Shown here piece by piece: positions 12,001-23,819 of a stretch of DNA of 64,000 nucleotides. The stretch is from assembly GCF_901000735.1 (NCBI RefSeq), contig NC_081547.1, positions 9,964,193 through 10,028,192 on the forward strand, given 5' to 3'. Numbering within the stretch: the stretch's first letter is position 1; every line of letters starts with the position of its first letter. This DNA is from Corylus avellana. Lineage: Eukaryota > Streptophyta > Magnoliopsida > Fagales > Betulaceae. The position numbers and the translations under genes were made by a program. The notes beneath the pieces are model-generated. The model did no database searches and had not been told where the DNA came from. It was given only the letters and a program-made list of their open reading frames with translations.

Positions 12001-15000
12001 TCCCAAGCACTAGAATAGCTTCTTTTTCTTCCTTTCTTTTGTTTTTTTAGCATTTCCCTTCTGAACTTTTACGTTCTTTAAATGTTTGATTCTCCTCTTC
12101 TTCCCACATCCCAGAAGTTTTACATTCTTTACAGTCTTTGCTTAGTCACATTTAAGTCCCTCAAGAATAATCCAATTTAATTATATGGTGCCTAATAAGT
12201 GGTGTTATATGGGGACTTTTATGCCGAAGTTGAAGGTGAAGAGAAAATTGAAAATTGAACACTAACATATCAGCTATGTCCGTTGTGCCTAAAAGTCTTG
12301 TGATAAGATAAATCTGCCACCTAGAGATGCACCCATAAGCGACATGAATGTTAAGGTTGATATGAACTAGGGTTTATAAAGCCATGTATGAATTCTCACT
12401 AAATGAAGACAGCACTAATATCTCAACAAACTTGGTAATTGAACCAGTGTGTGTTTGTTCAACTTTCTTGTATTAATCATATTGCAACACATAGCTTTTA
12501 GGACCTTGTTTTGGTACGATACACTCTAGCAAATGCATATATTCTGCTTCCAAGTTTTAATTCTTTTGTGTAATCATATTTCCTGCAAACAGGCATGCAA
12601 GAGGCTCGGAATCAGTAACAAAGAGAATCAGTCTCTGGTTAGTATGATGGCATATAGGTTTGGAATGCATTTGCAGGCTGAGATTCATAGTAAAACAAAG
12701 GCATATCGAATTTGGACGGCCAGGAATTTCAACAGTAAATCATCTAATGCATTTCCAAGAAAATCAAAAACAGTCACTTCTGAAAATAAAGTAGATAATC
12801 TAGATATTCCTAAGAGTCTTTCGACGTCTGGAAGTGATATTGCTACCCCAGCAAAAATGAATGACAGTGAAATTACTACAGAACCTTCTTGTGGTTCCAA
12901 CCCGCAACAGATACTCCATGAACCAAGAGAGACAGTTCCTGATGCTAAACATGATTCAGTTGGTATGGAAATGGAAACAAATGCTCCATCAGAGACAGCA
13001 CCTACTGATTCCTTGAAGCCATTTAAATCCAGATCATATCAGAGATATCCATGTTTATCTTTGACTGTTGATGGTGCACAGAGGGAGCAGAGGATACTCG
13101 AACGGTTACAGGTGTTTGGCATCATCCACTTCTCTAAAGGCTTATGCCATGAGAGTAAAATTTACTTCTTCTTTCTACTGTCATACATTTTAATTACTGA
13201 TCCACTATTCTATTTCTATTGTGCAGAATGAGAAGTTCATTTTAAAAGCTGAGCTGCATAGATGGCTCATGAGTCTTGAGAAGGACAAGTGCACAACAAT
13301 CGACAGGAAGACCCTTCGTCGAATGTTAGACAAGCTTCAGCAGCAAGGACACTGCAAATGCATAACCATAAATGTCCCTCTGGTCACAAACTCTGACAGT
13401 ACTCGTACTGCTCACGTGGTTTTGCACCCAGCTGTTACTTTGTCTCCCGAACTACATGAAGAAATTTATGATAAGCTGAGATTTTTTAAGAGGCAAAGCC
13501 ATAGCAAGGCCTATTCTAGGTGGAAGAGCAAATCAGTTCCTGAACTGAATGGTGTCCAGAGAAATCAACAATTTATTAGATTTCAGGAGGGTTTAAAAGG
13601 TAATAGGGATGAATGTGCTTCAACTTTTCAGAAAAAGAAGAAATCTTCAGAAGGAGGGTTAGTAAAAGGTACAACAGTTGATGATGAAACTGGACAGCTG
13701 GGCTCACAGAGGCTACCTGACACTGTTAATAAATTTGCAGAAGATCAACATGTTTCTGTTGCTTCTGATGGAGTGCATAAGCATTTGCAATCACATAAGG
13801 AGGATTATTATCCAGAAAATGTGGAAGAGCACACTCCAAATGAAGATGATGAGAAATATAACTCCTTTACTAACCATTGTGCTTTTTCAGAGAAGCTACA
13901 ATTTCGAAGAAGATTTCATTGGACAGAAGAAGCAGACAGGTAAATAATAGGTGAATAAATTGTTATTCATAAACCAGATGGACAATTTATCAAGAATCAT
14001 AATATTACAGTTAATCAAATAAAATTATCTTGAGTGTCATGGGATCCTCAACACGAAGGCCCTTGTAAGATATCTTTGACCCCTAGAAAATAAGCCTAGC
14101 ATTGATCATCAAATGTATGATAGGATCCTCAAAAAGTAAGTACCTCGTAGTTTCCTTGAAAGATCCTTGCCTTCATTTGTGCATGCCTATGGCATTTACT
14201 TTTATGCATTTGGTGATTGTCTTTAACATAAACTAACATCTTCATCTCAGGAAATTAATAATCCAATATGTGAAACAGCGTGTAGTGCTTGGGCCAAAAA
14301 TTCAACATGCATGTTGGGCTTCACTTCCTGACCTGCCAGCACCTCCAGGTAGTTGCCTCAAAAGAATGGCATCACTGAACAAAAACGAAGCATTTCAAAA
14401 AGCTCTAATGAGACTCTGTAACATAGTCGGTGGATGGTATGTGAAGCACCTGGAAAAAATCCAAAACAGGTCATTAGAAGATACTGATCGCCAACCACTT
14501 CTGCGAAGTTCATCAGGGGAAGGTCTCAAGGGAAATTGCTTCAGTGTCTTTGCACTTACTCAAGAAACAGTTTTTGAGGTAAGACGACAGGATGATTTCA
14601 CCGAGGAACGTATTAAGAGAGCCTTTGATGAGGTTCTTTGGTGCATGCACATGGCTACTTTGGAGGCCCGAAAAAAAGCAGGATCTGTCTTCGAGGGGCC
14701 AGATAGAAATATGGATTCTAAAGGATATGTATGGTCTCAACTTATGTAGATTTTCATTGAACATATGTGTATGTGGAAACAGCCTTGAAGTTTACTAAAT
14801 TAGTAATCTCTGGCCTGTCTTAGGCTTCTAAATTCAATTTAAGATCCCGCATATCTGGTCTTTGGTCCTTTAATATTATTTTGCTCCCTTTTTTTCTTTT
14901 ATCTTCCTCGTTATTTCCTTAGATGTCTGTTCATCTAATATTGTGTTATATGAAGTTTTCTCTAACTAGATGTTTCTTTACTGTTTGGCAGGCTGGTGGT

Positions 15001-17597
15001 AAGGCTAGTCAGCATTCTAAAAATCAAATTCCAGAGGGTACTGGAGATAGGGCTACTAAATTCTCTAATTGGCTCCATGAAAGAGGGAAATATCTTATGG
15101 GAGGGATTGGTCTTACTGCAGATTTACAGTGTGGAGACATTTTCCATTTATTTGCTCTAGTTTCTTCAGGTGAACTCTCCATTTATCCATTCTTGCCAGA
15201 AAATGGCGTTGGTGAAGCTGATGACTTGAGAAGCAAGAAACAGAGAATTGATGACAATGAATTCGTTGATGGCAATAAATTTAACAAAAATCAATCCTTA
15301 GAAGAAGTTGAAGAAGGTGAAGGTGGAGTGTCCATTTCTCCATGCTTGCCTAATGAATGCTGTGTAACTGTTGAGAACAAATCCGTTGATGGAGAAGGAG
15401 GTGAACTGTCCTGTCCATGCTCGCCAGATGAAGTTGATGTAGAGGGCAAAGACCTGAGAAAAATGAAGCGTAAAATTGATAACAATGAATGTTTTCATGT
15501 TAGTGAGGATAAGAAACTGAAATCCATGAAAGGAGGTTACTATGAATTTCGCAGAGAAAAAGGTTTTCCGAGTATCATGTTATATGTACATAGTGCACCA
15601 ATTACAAGAACCAATGCTGTTGGAGTAGGATCGTTCAATAATGGGGAGATCTGTAATGATGAACTTCTTGCTGATGGGAGTGATAATTGTTTGACTTCAA
15701 TGGCTGGTCTTGATCAAGATCCTGAACCACCTTCATTGACAAAGTCCCCAGGGAGGAATGATGATGCTAATTTGATCCTCCAGCCAAAAGATCATGCTAA
15801 TTTTGGTGCTGATTCACAGCCAAATCCATTGATATTGCCATGGAAAAATGGAGATGAGTTCATCAACAGTATCATCTACAAGGGACTTATAAGCACTGTT
15901 CTCCGTACTGTGATGCAAAATCCTGGGATATTAGAGGTACATGTTTTTTCATATGTTATTTGAATTTCATGTAGAACTATTTCCTTGTTTGCAAAACCTT
16001 GCTTATGCAACACCCTGTGGGCTCTCAGATAGCAAACAAAGTAATTGATGGGGCTCAAGTGGCAGAACCTTTAATTTTAAAATTTTCAGGATAATTTTTG
16101 TACAATTTATAAAATAACTTTTAAATTGTTTTTTTTTTTTTTTTTTGGTGATGGAGCCACTTATTAAAGGTGGCTGCAAAAGCAAGGTTTGCAGCTTCTT
16201 TTGTGTTAGACTTATTTCACTTTTTAAAGAGAATGAGAGATACTTCACATATTTTCTCACCTTTGTTTTACCTCATTATTTGGTTAGGATGATATCATAC
16301 ACCAGATGGATGGATTAACCCCCCAGGTATGTTATTTATATATCATATCTAACGATATACTTATCTTGAAATTATTAGGCCTAAGGGACGGAGGGAGGGG
16401 GGATTGGCATAGGCCATGCCCACCCCCCCCCCCCCTCCCCAAGTTCTAAGAACAAAAAATTTATAGGGGGAAAAAAAAAATTATAAGGTACTGGTCTCTA
16501 GCAGCAAAATTTTTTGGCCCCTAGCCTCTGCCCATAATAATTTTGGCTCCGTCCAGCATTCCTCACATTAGTCTTCTAAAAGATTGATGCTCATTGTGTG
16601 GTAAATGACTTTTGTTGTTGGGGAAATAATATTCACAATCAGATAAATAAAATATTTCCCTACTTGATTTCATTTGTTTTCCAAATTGGGTTGTCAATTA
16701 ACTTGCTTGGACCTGTTGTCCAGCTGGTTTATTGGCCATTAATAATTAGAGGCGTCACAACTCATAGCTGCAAAATTTTCATCTTGATGACAGATAAGAA
16801 GGAAAATAAATTTTTTCTTTCTTTTTCCATATGTATTAGTTTAAAAAAGTTGTTGGAGCCTAAATATTTATTAGGAAAAACTTCATAAAACCCTCCCTTA
16901 ATTTCCACTCGTTTTGACACTGCTCCTCGAAAGTTAAAAAACTACAATTAAAGGGGTTGAACTTTCAATTTCTTTCAATTACCTCCTTCTGTTAGAATTT
17001 TCCGTTAAATCTTATTAAAATTCCCAAAATACCCATTTTTATAAAATAAAAAATAAAAAAATGTTGCAAAGATGTAAATATATTACAAATTTTGTTTTTT
17101 ATAAAAAATAAACCCATGAATCTTTACAATTTCTTATTTTATTTTTTATAACAAACAATAAGGGTATTTTTAGAATTTTGATAAGATTTAACGAAAAATC
17201 CTAATTAAATAGGGTAATTGAAAGTTTAATACCCTTAATTGAGAGTTTTTAACCTTTGGAAGGGTAATTTCAAAAGGCGTTGAAGTTCATTGGAGTTTTC
17301 TGAAGTTTTCCTAGTTATTATATATAACTTGTAAGTTTTTTGCAGGATGAATCTGGTGATATATAATTTATAAGCAGTAAAATACTTATGCTTGTTCATA
17401 AATTCTTGTAGAGCTGTAGAAAGGTGTTAGAGTTAATGACTCTTGATAAGCACCTGATTGTCAAGAAAATGTTTCAAACTTCATCCACTGCACCCCCTGC
17501 CATTCTGGGAACACTCCTCGGGAATCACTTCAGAAAATCAAAGTTGATTTGCAGTAAGCATTTCTTTGCCAATCCCCTGAGCACAACCTTGCTGTAG
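9036..17597 (+). CDS. B-block-binding subunit of TFIIIC (GTF3C1/tau138-like), ten exons
   Basis: Part of RNA polymerase III factor TFIIIC, which binds the internal B box of tRNA genes in the nucleus. Predicted exons: 9036-9409, 10200-10674, 10791-10853, 11796-11969, 12593-13111, 13227-13939, 14251-14728, 14992-15936, 16288-16326, 17412-17597. All join in frame with GT-AG sites to give 1321 residues. The ATG at 9036 gives the start MDSITSSALEEICFHG, which resembles plant homologues. Winged-helix B-block segments lie at about residues 1-300 (LSKELGMEANYFAYVVKSL) and downstream; RRFHWTEEADR near 765-773 is a family hallmark, and the C-terminus (KHFFANP) matches the family end. Plant homologues that I recall are about 1,850 residues, so about 500 are missing, mostly around the exon 7/8 and late exon 8 regions. 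The exon 7 donor is the least certain: without it a TAG follows at 14747-14749. The gene is functional, a diverged short form, or decaying; RNA would decide. Confidence 0.8.
16378..16556. repeat. GC-rich transposon-like fragment in TFIIIC intron 9
   Basis: A GC-rich island in an AT-rich intron. It begins around GGGACGGAGGGAGGGG, contains a run of about 14 C, and ends with TTTTGGCTCCGTCC, which is partly complementary to the beginning. This looks like the worn ends of a small inverted-repeat element. The family is not identified. Confidence 0.35.
16874..17311. repeat. MITE-like foldback element in TFIIIC intron 9
   Basis: The ends are inverted repeats: GGAAAAACTTCATAAAAC at the left and the complement of GGAAAACTTCAGAAAAC at the right. 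The arms continue as partly complementary sequence (tcaattacc words against gggtaattga words). No coding capacity. The possible target duplication is only TA. Two relatives with the same end occur near 35586 and 35942. Confidence 0.7.
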
Positions 17598-17945
17598 GGC
17601 CTTTTCAGCTTTGTTCATGGAATCCTAGTTATCGGCCAGCCTCAGTCATGGGGGTTTTTGATGTTACACTTGAGGACTGATGTAAAGAAAATATTCGACT
17701 TTCTCTAGAATGTATATGGTACCAAACCTTTGGAACTTAATGTGTATTTTCTCTAGGTTAGGAATTTTCTTTTCTAATATTTGTACCCAACTTATGAAAC
17801 TTTTGTATTTCAAATATTGGTCAATGGTCAATGATGAATTAAGGCCCATTTTGTTTATGGGTAAAATGTTTGTTGTTGGAAAAAGACATTTTTTTGGCGT
17901 TTAGCTCATACAGAAAATTAGCAAATATTTCTTATATTTTCACAT
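17598..17945 (+). other. 3' flank of the TFIIIC gene
   Basis: AT-rich sequence after the stop codon, presumably holding the 3' UTR. Short open frames here have no recognisable content. No clear poly(A) signal was chosen. Confidence 0.5.
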
Positions 17946-18107
17946 GGGGAATGTTAGGTGCTTTCCCGTTGTCCTCTTAGTCTTTGGTAGATATTATTTT
18001 CTAAAAAAGTAAAAAAGAAAGTGACATTTATTTCTCTAACTTGGTTTTTAGAAAATAATATCCACCTAGGACCAAAAAGAATATGAGGAGAGCACTTAAC
18101 ATTTTCC
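17946..18107. repeat. Short foldback MITE downstream of TFIIIC
   Basis: The left arm (GGGAATGTTAGGTGCTTTCC) and the right arm, read in reverse complement (GGAAAATGTTAAGTGCTCTCC region), are alike, and the inner segments TATTATTTTCTAAAAA and its complement form the rest of the stem. About 160 bp, no coding capacity. Confidence 0.65.
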
Positions 18108-19354
18108 TTTTCAATCATATAATCTGAAGAGGTGCGAGAAAGAGAGAAATAGTGAAGAAGAATTGCAAAAGAATAGTGAAAATAGAAGGCTTTTCGAAAG
18201 TTTGATAAAGATTCAATGTAATTATCTGCTCAACTCATATTGTTTGCAATTTGGACAAACAATTATGAGAAGGACATTGTGGGGCTCACGTGCTCGGGTA
18301 GGTGGGCGGACATCCCAAGATCTACTTAGGCAAATTAAATAGGCCCTATAAGAGGCTCTCTTACAATAGCCTAAAGGATCTTTAGTAATCGAGTACATCG
18401 TCTTTCGAATGCACATAAAACTAACAACATCAGTGAATTTTATAGGGGCAAAATGTTTGGATAATACTGCCCTCCTAAATGCACTAACTAGACCCTCTTC
18501 ATTTCATTTGAAATTGAGGATCTATTTCCATCATTGAAATGATAATTTCTCCTCAATGATTAATTTACTAAAGATACTCATTTGAAATGTCACTACAATG
18601 TTGATATGAATCCTTTGCTATGATGTGAAGCGTTAAGGTTTTAAAAAAGAAAATAATATCTATAAAGATTTTGCACAAACCAAATTATTTGTGCTCTCCA
18701 ATAAAAAAATGATACATTAGTGTGGAACACCAAACATCATAACTTATCAATACATAAAGGAGCATATCACTAAAAATAAAGAAAAATGCTAAAAAAGATT
18801 CAAGCAAGGTTGAAGCCTGAAGGTCCCTTTAACCTTCTATAATACCATGATAAATTTAAAAATTATTATGAAAAATAAAGAAAGATATAGAAAAGAAGAA
18901 TATAAGAAGTAAGATGGTGTTATGTGAATATGTAACGGGGATAGAATTTAGGTTCTAAAGAAACTTAAATCTTAGATTCCGAGAGAATTTAAACCTTTTA
19001 GATTTTGAGAGAACCTAAAATTATTTTCAAATAAGGGCTCGTTTGTTTCGACTTAAAATATTTTTTTATGGGATAGTCAAACAACTGTGTATCTGACGGT
19101 CTCCATTAGTCGAAGCACACGTGGCACCAACCAGATCCATAGGAAAAATTAGTAAGAGAGTGGCAGAGTCCTATCGCTCAGCTCTATCCGTGACTGTAAA
19201 ACTCTGTAAATCCATAATAAGAAAAGGGAAAAAGAAAAAGAAAAAGACGAGGGAGCGGGAGAGAACCCCGAAACGCAAAAAACGAAAAGCCTTCCTTCTT
19301 TCTTTCACAGCTTTTGTTGTTTGTCAGAGAGAGAGAGAGAGAGAATCGTTGAGA
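18108..19354 (+). promoter_or_regulatory. 5' flank and leader of TRB copy A
   Basis: AT-rich upstream DNA without another gene. Just before the start codon is a (GA)n tract (about 19327-19344), a common plant 5'-UTR feature. A GTGGCACC/CACGTGGC G-box-like core lies near 19109-19116. Promoter boundaries are inferred. Confidence 0.45.
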
Positions 19355-22300
19355 ATGGGGAATCAGAAGCAGAAGTGGACGTCGGAGGAGGAAGAAGCGC
19401 TACTGGCGGGAGTAGCGAAGCACGGCCCAGGGAAATGGAAGAACATTCTCAAAGATCCCGATTTTGCTCCTTTCCTCACTTCCCGCTCCAACATCGACCT
19501 CAAGGTATTAATTCGCCCTATTTTGATTTTATGCATACAATGACTGATTCATTTAATTCTTTTAGGGTTTCTTTTTGGCCTCTAAGCTACTGTCCGGTTC
19601 GAGCGAATTTTATTTTCTCTAATTTAGGGTTCCATGTATTTGGATTCATCATAATTTGTTTTATGTGTTGTCGAGGGTCTGATTGCTGAGCAAAACCCTA
19701 ATAATTTTTTAAAATTTTTTATTTTATTTTATTTTATTTTTTCTAAAGACCAAACATATAACTAGTATTATCAAATGCATATAAAACAAAACCCTAAATT
19801 TATTTTCAGAACTCGCTTCTACTAGGCCGTAATGACCCCTGGAATTTTGCGTTGTAAATACTAGTTCCTGCATTTTGGTTTTCTGAATGGAATAGGAAAA
19901 ATGCAGTGACAAAAAGGGGTTAGGATTTAGGCTTTTGTGAAGTAGAAATTCAGCTAAGGAAGAATTGAAGACATTGTTTTAATGGAGAAAATTGGATATA
20001 AAAGCATAGGCTTTTGGTGGGTTCTGTGTTGCTTGTCAGGCATTATTGAGTTGAATTATCCGTGGTCCATTCTATTATATTTAATGATTTATTTTAGCGC
20101 AATCAATTCGAACCTCCGTGCTCTTTATTTGTCTCATTCTTGCATACCTACCAGGACAAATGGCGAAACCTGAGTGTTAGTACTTCTGGGCAAGGCTCTA
20201 AAGATAAATCGAGGACTCCAAAAGTAAAAAGTGTAGCAGCTGCTCCAGTCCCCAATGTGCCAAATTCTTCTCCTGCTCCTCCACTTCGTCATAAGGTATC
20301 TGCTGACTTTGTCACGGTTGATCCTTCTAATAGCACACAGGAAGGAAAGAATGCTCCACGGTAAGTGGTTGTCTTCCTCCTTTTCTGTAGCTTATTCATA
20401 TACGATGTGTGATATATGAATGAATTAGTTATCCTTTGATTTTACGTCCTTTTCCCATATGTAAGGGGTGGAGGGTGCAGGCATGGGTTCAATCCCGTAT
20501 GGGTGAGCGAGTTGCGCGTACTTGTGATAAGAAATCTATTTGTATAGTATGGTCTTCTCAAACTTTTATTACTACCACCATTTTTGTAGTTATCTTTTAA
20601 TAATTATAGAGAGCAATTCCGATTGATAAGTGGTTTGACAGTGATTAATTTGGCCTAAATCCCGTTGTCTAGTATCATGATAATATTGAATGTGTAATTT
20701 TTGCATGCATGTATAGAATATTAGTACTTTTAGAAATAACTTTTAGTATCTTTTGATCTTCTACCATCTACCATAATAAGTACCATAATACATGCATACT
20801 TGATACTGTTCCAGATCTCAAAACTTTGCTAACATAAGTGCTTTCCAGAAAAGGAGGCAACATGATATAAAATCTGCATATGTTGACTTGTCTTGTTGTT
20901 GCTTCCAACTTAGTTCGAAAAACTGACTACATGAACACTATAAATTTTAACGTACAGCTACCAAAAGTTATATGAGTAAATATAAAGGTGTAGTTTAACT
21001 TTCTTTTGTGTATAATATGATATGATGTGATGGAAGGAACTTGGTAGAAGTTAAGCATTGGAAGGAGTGGATTTATGTATTTGAGCAATTTGTCTAAATT
21101 TTTACATGCGGCCATTATTATGATTCAGGCTTTAATTCACTTTGCCTTTTGTTTTAGTCTTGTAGATGATCAATACGGGGTTGGGATGCACTTCGTATAA
21201 TATATTTTTTGATAAGTACTTTGTATAATATATGATAGACTGATTTCATGATTTGTATATGCTTTTAAAGCATGCCATGAATCTAAAATTCATACAACTT
21301 GAAGTTGAAAGGCTGTTGATTGTGTGATTTTTGCGTTATGTTGATGACGTGCTATAATTTGCTGCTTTACTATTACAACCATTTATGCAATTATTCTTCT
21401 CTTTATATATTGTTTGTTATGTTGTTAGTTTCTCATTTTATCAAGGTCTCTTGATGGTTTATGTGATGCTGTTTCTTTCTCTTATCAGGTACAATGCAAT
21501 GGTTTTTGAAGCTCTTTCAGCACTAAAAGATACAAATGGATCTGATATAGGTGCCATTGTCCGCTTTATTGAGGTAAGATGAATCTCTTCTTGTTTTTAA
21601 TTCTTGTACATATTGGACAATATATTACTAAAGGAAGTTGCATTAGGTTGTAGAATGTTCCTGGCATGGTTCAAAAAGTACAATTTAGGATGAGAAGAAA
21701 CATATTTCTGCCAAACCTGAAAGTTGCACTAGAAAGACATAGAATGCTCTTAAACAAATTCTTATACATGACGTGAACTTAAAATCAAACAGAATTTTGG
21801 TTGCATTATTTGAATTTAACTGTCCAACACTACTGGTCTTCAAGGTTTAGGGTTGAATAACAATGTTGTCAACGTTTGTCTGTATCTTCCGATTGACCCT
21901 GCGACTGCTTGCTCCACAGCTTTAGGATTTTATTCTGCTTTCTTACAAGAGGATAATTAGAAGAGAATTCCTTTAGGATGGGTGATGTGGATAATGCTAC
22001 ATAAAGCGACAAAAAATTATGACAACTTTTTTGCCTTTTATGAGATTACTTGTCAAATCCATCAGTGACAATATTTAGACTTTTGAGAGTGTTATCTTCA
22101 GGAAGTCAAGGTCCTAACCATCATGCAAGGTGATCCATGGTTTTCTTTTCAGTGACCACCTATTGATGAGTAATTCTCAACTTGCAATGCAAATTATAAC
22201 ACAATTGGCTCTTCATGGATCCTCACACCTGTGTTTTCCCTCGACTTGGTTTTACTTTGTTGAGCAGCAGGCATGGAGTTATAACATTAGGGGAATGGAA

Positions 22301-23819
22301 AATAACATTTTTTTTTCTTGCTTCACTTTATTTTCGAGTCAGCAAATATTCTCTAGCCTCAAGTTTTATTATGTATGAGGTTAGAAGAGATCTCAACTCT
22401 CTGGATTTATATATTGCAGGAAAGGCATGAGGTGCCACAAAATTTTAGGAGGTTACTTAGTTCAAGGTTGAGAAGGCTTGTTTCACAAGGCAAACTTGAA
22501 AAGGTGAATTGATTTCATTGATATTTCACCAAAACCATATCTTATTATAATTTGGGAAAAATATAATTTAGCCCCCCAAACTACTAGTCATTTTCATTTT
22601 AGTTCCCTAATGTTCAAAAAGTGATAAAATAGCCCACAAACTACTAAAAAGTTGCAATTTGTCCACTCCGTTAGTCAACACCGTCAAATAGGATAGAAAA
22701 TGCAAAACAATGTTCTTTTTTGAAGTTAAGTTACTAAAATGCCCTTTTGGAAAAAAAAATCAATTAAAAAAATGCCCCCCCAAAAATGACGTCGTTTTGG
22801 GGGGCATTTTTTAAATTGATTTTTTTTTCTAAAAGGGTATTTTAGTAACTTAACCTTGTCAAAACGACGTAGTATTGAATTTTCCATCCTAGTTGACAGT
22901 AATAACTAACGGAGTGGCCAAATTGCAACTGGTTAGTAATTTAAAGGGCTACTTTATCACTTTTTGAACATTAGGGGGCTAAAAATGAAAATAACTGGTA
23001 GTTTGGGGGGCTAAATTATATTTTTCCCTTATAATTTTCTTTCCACATATTGTGTCCGGTGTTGAGATTTTTTTCCCCTATAATATAATGCGCCAGATGT
23101 GATCTTAATGCCTTTCTTAATAGAAAGCTTCTTTCCTTAGTGATGACAGCATCACTATTATGGCTCCGTTTGATAACCGATTTTGGCTCTACACTATTCA
23201 CTTCACTTTTTCATTTTTTTAATATTCTCTTACTTTTTACATCACATCAATCATTTTTTATTATTATTCAAATAAAAAAATCACTACAAAACAATTTTAT
23301 TTTTCATTTTTCCATACCAAACATTCTTACTTTTTCACTTAAAAAAAAAAAAAAAAAATCTTACTTTTTTTCACATCAATCACTTTTTACTACAATATTG
23401 AACCAAAACCAAAACAAAATCGTTTATCAAACGAACCCTGTGGCTTCCTGGAAAGCTTATTTCCTTAGTGATTAGGTTACGTGACATTCCAACTTAAATA
23501 CAAAATGCAGGTCCAAAATTGCTACAAGATCATAAAAGATACCGAGTTGGGAACAAAAACACCTAGCCCAAAGCAAAAGGATGTCAGGCCTCGGCAGTCA
23601 CTGAGCTCTGGGTTAATGACCACTAGTGAGACTGTGGATGATGCTGCTAATGCTGCAGCCTACAGAGTAGCTGATGCAGAAAACAAAGCATATATGGCTG
23701 CTGAAGCCGTTAAAGAGGCAGAAAGAACCTCAAAGATGGCAGAGGATTCCGATTCAATGCTACAGCTAGTGAAAGATATCTATGAAAGATGTAATGCTGA
23801 AAGCATCATACCTCCTTAG
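19355..23819 (+). CDS. TRB: Telomere repeat-binding factor (TRB4/TRB5-like), copy A
   Basis: A plant-specific nuclear protein of the single-Myb-histone family, which binds telomeric repeats and telobox promoters. Exons: 19355-19504, 20155-20360, 21489-21573, 22420-22503, 23511-23819; all join in frame to give 277 residues. The N-terminal Myb domain (about 5-58) begins [14 protein letters not shown] and ends with the telobox signature [14 protein letters not shown], split by intron 1. A central H1/H5 linker-histone domain (about 119-180) contains [13 protein letters not shown] and [25 protein letters not shown] residues. The C-terminal Ala/Glu-rich coiled coil (about 215-265) has the pattern [16 protein letters not shown]. 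The N-terminus MGNQKQKWT matches TRB4/5 better than TRB1-3. The ATG follows a (GA)n leader. Intron 4 carries two MITEs. The protein is identical to copy B. Confidence 0.92.
20461..20550 (+). repeat. Possible tRNA-derived (SINE-like) fragment in TRB intron 2
   Basis: Contains a B-box-like motif, GGGTTCAATCCCG, at 20485-20497. No matching A box or acceptor stem was found, so this is not a tRNA gene. Also present in copy B at offset 8751. Confidence 0.3.
22554..23028. repeat. Mutator-type MITE in TRB intron 4 (475 bp) with 9-bp target duplication
   Basis: Long terminal inverted repeats: GGGAAAAATATAATTTAGCC at the left and its complement at the right end. The element is flanked by identical 9-bp direct repeats TTATAATTT at 22545-22553 and 23029-23037. 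Long TIRs with a 9-bp duplication are typical of Mutator-like elements. No coding capacity. The interior has ACGTCGTTTTGGGGGG-type words on both arms. Also present in copy B. Confidence 0.88.
23160..23440. repeat. Small inverted-repeat transposon present in copy A only
   Basis: The ends match as inverted repeats: GGCTCCGTTTGATAACCGAT at 23162 and the complement of GGGTTCGTTTGATAAACGAT ending at 23438. Copy B has only two bases (gc) at this site, so this is a presence/absence polymorphism with a net length difference of 279 bases. The interior is AT-rich and non-coding. A clear target duplication was not found. The ends resemble hAT-like MITEs, but the family is not proven. Confidence 0.8.

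Noticed and set aside
19121..19354. Upstream extension of the TRB first exon in frame with the Myb domain
   Set aside because: The extra residues are Lys/Arg/Glu runs from (GA)n and (AAAAAG)n repeats, while the ATG at 19355 gives the conserved family start MGNQKQKWT.
22790..22806. ACGTCGTTTTGG words and the palindromic centre taken as a regulatory site
   Set aside because: They belong to the inner arms of the Mutator-type MITE, so their symmetry comes from the element.
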